Of a stretch of 64,000 bases of DNA, positions 60,912 through 64,000 are shown piece after piece. The translations under genes were made by a program, and so were the position numbers. The DNA lies in contig JBMOQX010000037.1 in assembly GCA_049322755.1 (NCBI GenBank), positions 62,001 through 126,000 of the forward strand. The letters are read 5' to 3'. The stretch is from DATIUV01 sp049322755 (GTDB lineage: Bacteria > Pseudomonadota > Gammaproteobacteria > Burkholderiales > UBA6910). Position 1 is the stretch's first letter. Every line of letters starts with the position of its first letter. The notes beneath the pieces were generated by a model. That model was not told where the DNA came from. It ran no database searches and was given only the letters and a program-made list of their open reading frames with translations.

Positions 60912-62179
60912 AACGCGTCGCGGCCCGGATAGGCGGCCGAGTCGCCGAGATCCTCCTCGATCCTCAGCAACTGGTTGTATTTCGCAAGCCGGTCCGAGCG
61001 CGACAGCGAACCGGTCTTGATCTGCATCGCGTTGGTGGCCACCGCGATGTCGGCGATGGTGGTGTCCTCGGTTTCCCCGGAACGGTGCGACACCACCGCG
61101 GTGTAACCGGCCCGGCGCGCCATCTCGATGGCGGCCAGCGTTTCGCTGAGGGTGCCGATCTGGTTGACCTTGATCAGGATCGAGTTGGCCACGCCCTGCT
61201 TGATGCCCTCGCGCAGAATGCGGGTGTTGGTGACGAAAACGTCGTCGCCCACCAGCTGCACGGTCTTGCCGAGCCGGTCGGTCAGCAGCTTCCAGCCTTC
61301 CCAGTCCAGTTCGCTCATGCCGTCCTCGATGCTCAGAATCGGATACTTGGCCGTCCACCCCGACAGCACGTCGGCGAATTCCGCCGCGCTCAGACTGCGT
61401 CCCTCCGCCTCCAGGCGGTAGCGCCCCTCCTTGAAGAACTCCGAGGCGGCGCAGTCCAGGCCGATCGCCACGTCGGGGCCCGGCAGGTAGCCCGCCGCCT
61501 CGATCGCCTGCATGATGAGCTGCAGCGCCGCCTCGTTGTTGGGGAGGTCCGGCGCAAACCCCCCCTCGTCCCCGACGGTGGTGGGCATGCCCTTGTCGTG
61601 GAGCAGCTTTTTCAGCGCGTGGAAGACCTCGGCGCCGCAACGCAGGGCGTCGCGGAACGTCTGCGCCCCCACCGGGATGATCATGAACTCCTGCAGGTCG
61701 AGCCGGTTGTTGGCGTGGGCGCCGCCGTTGATCACGTTCATCAGCGGCACCGGCATCGCCGTATGCCCGACCCCGCCGATGTAGCGATACAGCGGTAGCC
61801 CGGACTCCTCGGCCGCGGCCTTGGCCACCGCCATGGACACCGCGAGGATGGCATTCGCCCCGAGGCGCGACTTGTTGTCCGTGCCGTCCAGCTCGACCAG
61901 CGTCTGGTCGATGAACGCCTGTTCCGCGGCGTCCAGACCGACGATGGCCTCGGAGATCTCGGTGTTGACGTTCTCCACCGCCTTCAGCACGCCCTTGCCG
62001 AGATAGCGCTGGCGGTCGCCGTCGCGCAGCTCGATCGCCTCCTTCTGCCCGGTGGACGCCCCGGACGGCACTGCCGCGCGGCCCATCGAGCCCGATTCCA
62101 GCAGCACGTCGGCTTCCACCGTGGGATTGCCCCGGGAATCGAGGATTTCCCGCGCGACGACGTCGACGATTGCGCTCAT
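60893..62179 (-). CDS. eno: Enolase
   Basis: Enolase converts 2-phosphoglycerate to phosphoenolpyruvate and also joins the RNase E degradosome in gammaproteobacteria. The 428-residue protein shows REILDSRGNPTVEADV, PSGASTGQKEA, NVINGGAHANNRLDLQEFM, IGLDCAASEFF, the metal site LSIEDGMSELDWEGW, and VVSHRSGETEDTTIADIAV. It is preceded by kdsA and followed by ftsB. Confidence 0.97.
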   Translation of the reverse strand: MSAIVDVVAREILDSRGNPTVEADVLLESGSMGRAAVPSGASTGQKEAIELRDGDRQRYLGKGVLKAVENVNTEISEAIVGLDAAEQAFIDQTLVELDGTDNKSRLGANAILAVSMAVAKAAAEESGLPLYRYIGGVGHTAMPVPLMNVINGGAHANNRLDLQEFMIIPVGAQTFRDALRCGAEVFHALKKLLHDKGMPTTVGDEGGFAPDLPNNEAALQLIMQAIEAAGYLPGPDVAIGLDCAASEFFKEGRYRLEAEGRSLSAAEFADVLSGWTAKYPILSIEDGMSELDWEGWKLLTDRLGKTVQLVGDDVFVTNTRILREGIKQGVANSILIKVNQIGTLSETLAAIEMARRAGYTAVVSHRSGETEDTTIADIAVATNAMQIKTGSLSRSDRLAKYNQLLRIEEDLGDSAAYPGRDAFYQLRQ

Positions 62180-62208
62180 GCTTCTCCCCTTTTCTTCGTG
62201 ATACCCGG

Positions 62209-63072
62209 TCAAGCCGTCTTGCGGCCCGCCGCGGGCGCAAGCCCCTGCTCGGCAAATCCGCGCCGCTTGACCAGAGCGTCCAGTTCCTTGAGGGTTTCGA
62301 GCAGCTCGCGCATGCGCGGGAGCGGCCACGCATTGGGGCCGTCCGACAGCGCGCGTTCGGGCTCCGGATGCGTTTCCATGAACAAACCGGCAATGCCGGT
62401 CGCCACCGCGGCGCGCGCCAGCACGGGCACAAACTCGCGCTGCCCGCCGCTGCGATCGCCCTGGCCGCCGGGAAGCTGCACCGAATGTGTGGCGTCGAAC
62501 ACCACCGGGCATCCGGTATCGCGCATCACCGCCAGCGAGCGCATGTCGCTCACCAGGTTGTTGTAGCCGAACGACACGCCGCGCTCGCAGACCATGATGT
62601 TGTCGGCGCCGCTCGCCTCGCGCGCCTTCTGCACCACGTTCTTCATGTCCCACGGCGCGAGAAACTGGCCCTTCTTGATGTTGACCGGCCTGCCCGCCGA
62701 CGCCACCGCCTGGATGAAGTCGGTCTGGCGGCAGAGAAAGGCCGGCGTCTGCAGCACGTCGGCCACCGCCGCCACCGCCGCCACTTCCTGCTCGGTGTGG
62801 ACGTCCGTGAGCACCGGGACCCCGATCTGCCGCCGCACCTCCGCCAGAATCTCGAGTCCCTGATCCATGCCGAGTCCGCGAAACGACTGGCTCGAGCTGC
62901 GGTTCGCCTTGTCGTAGGACGACTTGTAGATGAACGGCACGCCGACACTGGCGGCCAGTTCCTTCAGCATGCCCGCGGTGTCCATCGCCAGCTGGCGGGA
63001 CTCCACCACGCACGGCCCGGCGATCAGGAACAGGGGCCGGTCGAGGCCGACTTCAAATCCGCACAGCTTCAT
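62209..63072 (-). CDS. kdsA: KDO-8-phosphate synthase
   Basis: KdsA condenses phosphoenolpyruvate, the product of the adjacent enolase, with arabinose 5-phosphate to build the lipopolysaccharide core sugar KDO. The 287-residue protein has FLIAGPCVVESRQLA, YKSSYDKANRSS, FLCRQTDFIQAVA, NIKKGQFLAPWDM and VVFDATHSVQLPGGQ. The cysteine in AGPCVVES stands where enteric KdsA has asparagine, so this looks like the metal-dependent class. Confidence 0.95.
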   Translation of the reverse strand: MKLCGFEVGLDRPLFLIAGPCVVESRQLAMDTAGMLKELAASVGVPFIYKSSYDKANRSSSQSFRGLGMDQGLEILAEVRRQIGVPVLTDVHTEQEVAAVAAVADVLQTPAFLCRQTDFIQAVASAGRPVNIKKGQFLAPWDMKNVVQKAREASGADNIMVCERGVSFGYNNLVSDMRSLAVMRDTGCPVVFDATHSVQLPGGQGDRSGGQREFVPVLARAAVATGIAGLFMETHPEPERALSDGPNAWPLPRMRELLETLKELDALVKRRGFAEQGLAPAAGRKTA

Positions 63073-63099
63073 CGTGGAGCCCTCCCGCGGCTCGCCGGG

Positions 63100-64000
63100 T
63101 CAGGCCGGCGCGGAGGCGTTGGCCCGCAACGGCGCCGGGCTCTCGCGATCCAGCGGCACGCGCCGCTGGCGCTGGGCCCGGGCGGCCTGGATGAAGGCCT
63201 TGAACAGGGGGTGGCCATCCCGCGGCGTCGAGGTGAACTCCGGATGGAACTGGCACGCCACGAACCACGGGTGGTCGGGCAGCTCGATCATCTCGCAGAG
63301 GTCTTCCTGCGCCGAGACCCCGCTCACCACCATCCCCGCCTGGGTCAGCTGCGGCAGCAGGGGATTGTTGACCTCGTAGCGGTGGCGGTGCCGTTCCACG
63401 ATGGACGGCGCGCCGTAGATGCGCCGCGCGAGCGTCCCTTCCACCAGACGGCACTCCTGCCCGCCCAGACGCATGGTGCCGCCAAGGTCGGAATCGGCGC
63501 TGCGGATTTCGCGGCCGCCTTCGCGCGTGACCCATTCCGTGATGAGCGCGATCACGGGGTGCGGCGTCTGCGGGTCGAATTCCGTGCTGTGGGCGCCGCC
63601 CAGGCCGGCCCGGTGGCGGGCGAATTCGATCACCGCCAGCTGCAGGCCCAGGCAGATGCCGAGGTAGGGAACGCCGTTCTCGCGGGCGTAGCGGATCGCC
63701 TCGATCTTGCCCTCGACCCCGCGCTTGCCGAACCCGCCCGGGACGAGAATCGCGTCCATGTCCCGCAGGCAGCCGACGCCTTCATTCTCGATGCGCTCGG
63801 AATCGATGTAATGGATGCGCACCCGGGAGCGCGTGTGGATGCCCGCGTGGATCAGGGCTTCCGACAGGGACTTGTAGGATTCCGTCAGGTTGACGTATTT
63901 GCCCACCAGGGCGATGTCCACCTCGCCCGACGGGTGATCCAGCGCGTCCACCAGCGCATTCCACGCGGTCAGGTCGGCCGGCGGCGTGGTCAGCGCGAGG
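63100..64000 (-). CDS. pyrG: CTP synthase, C-terminal part (5' end outside window)
   Basis: The visible 300 codons are the end of the synthase domain (DIALVGKYVNLTESYKSLSE) and the glutamine amidotransferase domain, with ILVPGGFGKRG, the nucleophile in YLGICLGLQLAVIEFARH and the triad histidine and glutamate in ACQFHPEFTSTP. The frame stays open to the window edge. PyrG makes CTP from UTP. The pyrG-kdsA-eno-ftsB order is common in gammaproteobacteria. Confidence 0.96.
   Translation of the reverse strand, partial: LALTTPPADLTAWNALVDALDHPSGEVDIALVGKYVNLTESYKSLSEALIHAGIHTRSRVRIHYIDSERIENEGVGCLRDMDAILVPGGFGKRGVEGKIEAIRYARENGVPYLGICLGLQLAVIEFARHRAGLGGAHSTEFDPQTPHPVIALITEWVTREGGREIRSADSDLGGTMRLGGQECRLVEGTLARRIYGAPSIVERHRHRYEVNNPLLPQLTQAGMVVSGVSAQEDLCEMIELPDHPWFVACQFHPEFTSTPRDGHPLFKAFIQAARAQRQRRVPLDRESPAPLRANASAPA

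Overview
The window is about 64 kb of high-GC proteobacterial chromosome with one assembly gap (ten N at 53236-53245). Gene content and order point to a non-enteric gammaproteobacterium: rnc-era-recO-pdxJ-acpS; uvrC-pgsA followed by tRNA-Gly, tRNA-Cys and tRNA-Leu; the fatty-acid cluster yceD-rpmF-plsX-fabH-fabD-fabG-acpP-fabF-pabC-mltG-tmk-holB-tatD; rluC divergent from rne; and pyrG-kdsA-eno-ftsB. The genus cannot be named from this alone. The gap suggests a draft or metagenome assembly.

Layout. 1-8768: housekeeping genes mostly on the plus strand (RNase III end, Era, RecO, PdxJ, AcpS, NagZ, a CDF metal exporter, family-5 uracil-DNA glycosylase, UvrC, PgsA), with efp on the minus strand. 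8792-9144: tRNA operon with a near-consensus promoter. 9163-13856: less conserved genes (MFS transporter, DUF1178 protein, membrane diguanylate cyclase, ankyrin protein) plus an apparent gene remnant. 13865-24407: long minus-strand tatD-to-yceD run for fatty-acid, phospholipid, folate, thymidylate and cell-wall enzymes. 24529-31495: maf, sppA, gph, rluC, rne and a low-molecular-weight tyrosine phosphatase.

Island 1 (about 31460-40723, 9.25 kb) lies inside the phosphatase gene. A 15-bp direct repeat that encodes the V-C-M-G-N of the catalytic P-loop flanks it. The element supplies a new 5' end so the phosphatase stays intact, and leaves a 15-codon stub coupled to uvrB at the far end. Its order (integrase, AlpA-type HTH, zinc-finger/Toprim primase, P-loop replication protein, perfect 26-bp inverted repeat, Nu1-like small terminase subunit, unknown small genes, HigBA) resembles phage-inducible islands and P4-like satellites.

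Between the islands are uvrB, an aromatic/aspartate aminotransferase and tRNA-Asn. Island 2 (44389-59068, 14.7 kb) is inserted at the 3' part of tRNA-Asn, with a 49-bp direct repeat. It carries the tRNA-targeting integrase, an AlpA-like HTH protein, a second integrase-like protein, a roughly 530-nt stretch with nine hairpins, and a defence cluster. The cluster holds a RecB-like nuclease/helicase fusion, Vsr, a ribbon-helix-helix protein with its own promoter (broken by the gap), an N6-adenine methyltransferase, a circularly permuted C5-cytosine methyltransferase, a candidate PD-(D/E)XK endonuclease and a Swt1-type HEPN protein. This looks like a two-methyltransferase type II restriction system with mismatch repair and accessory effectors. 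It is the most interesting part of the window.

59085-64000: chromosome resumes with a frameshifted nucleotide cyclase, a YqgE/AlgH-family gene whose 3' end runs antisense through ftsB, then eno, kdsA and the 3' part of pyrG.
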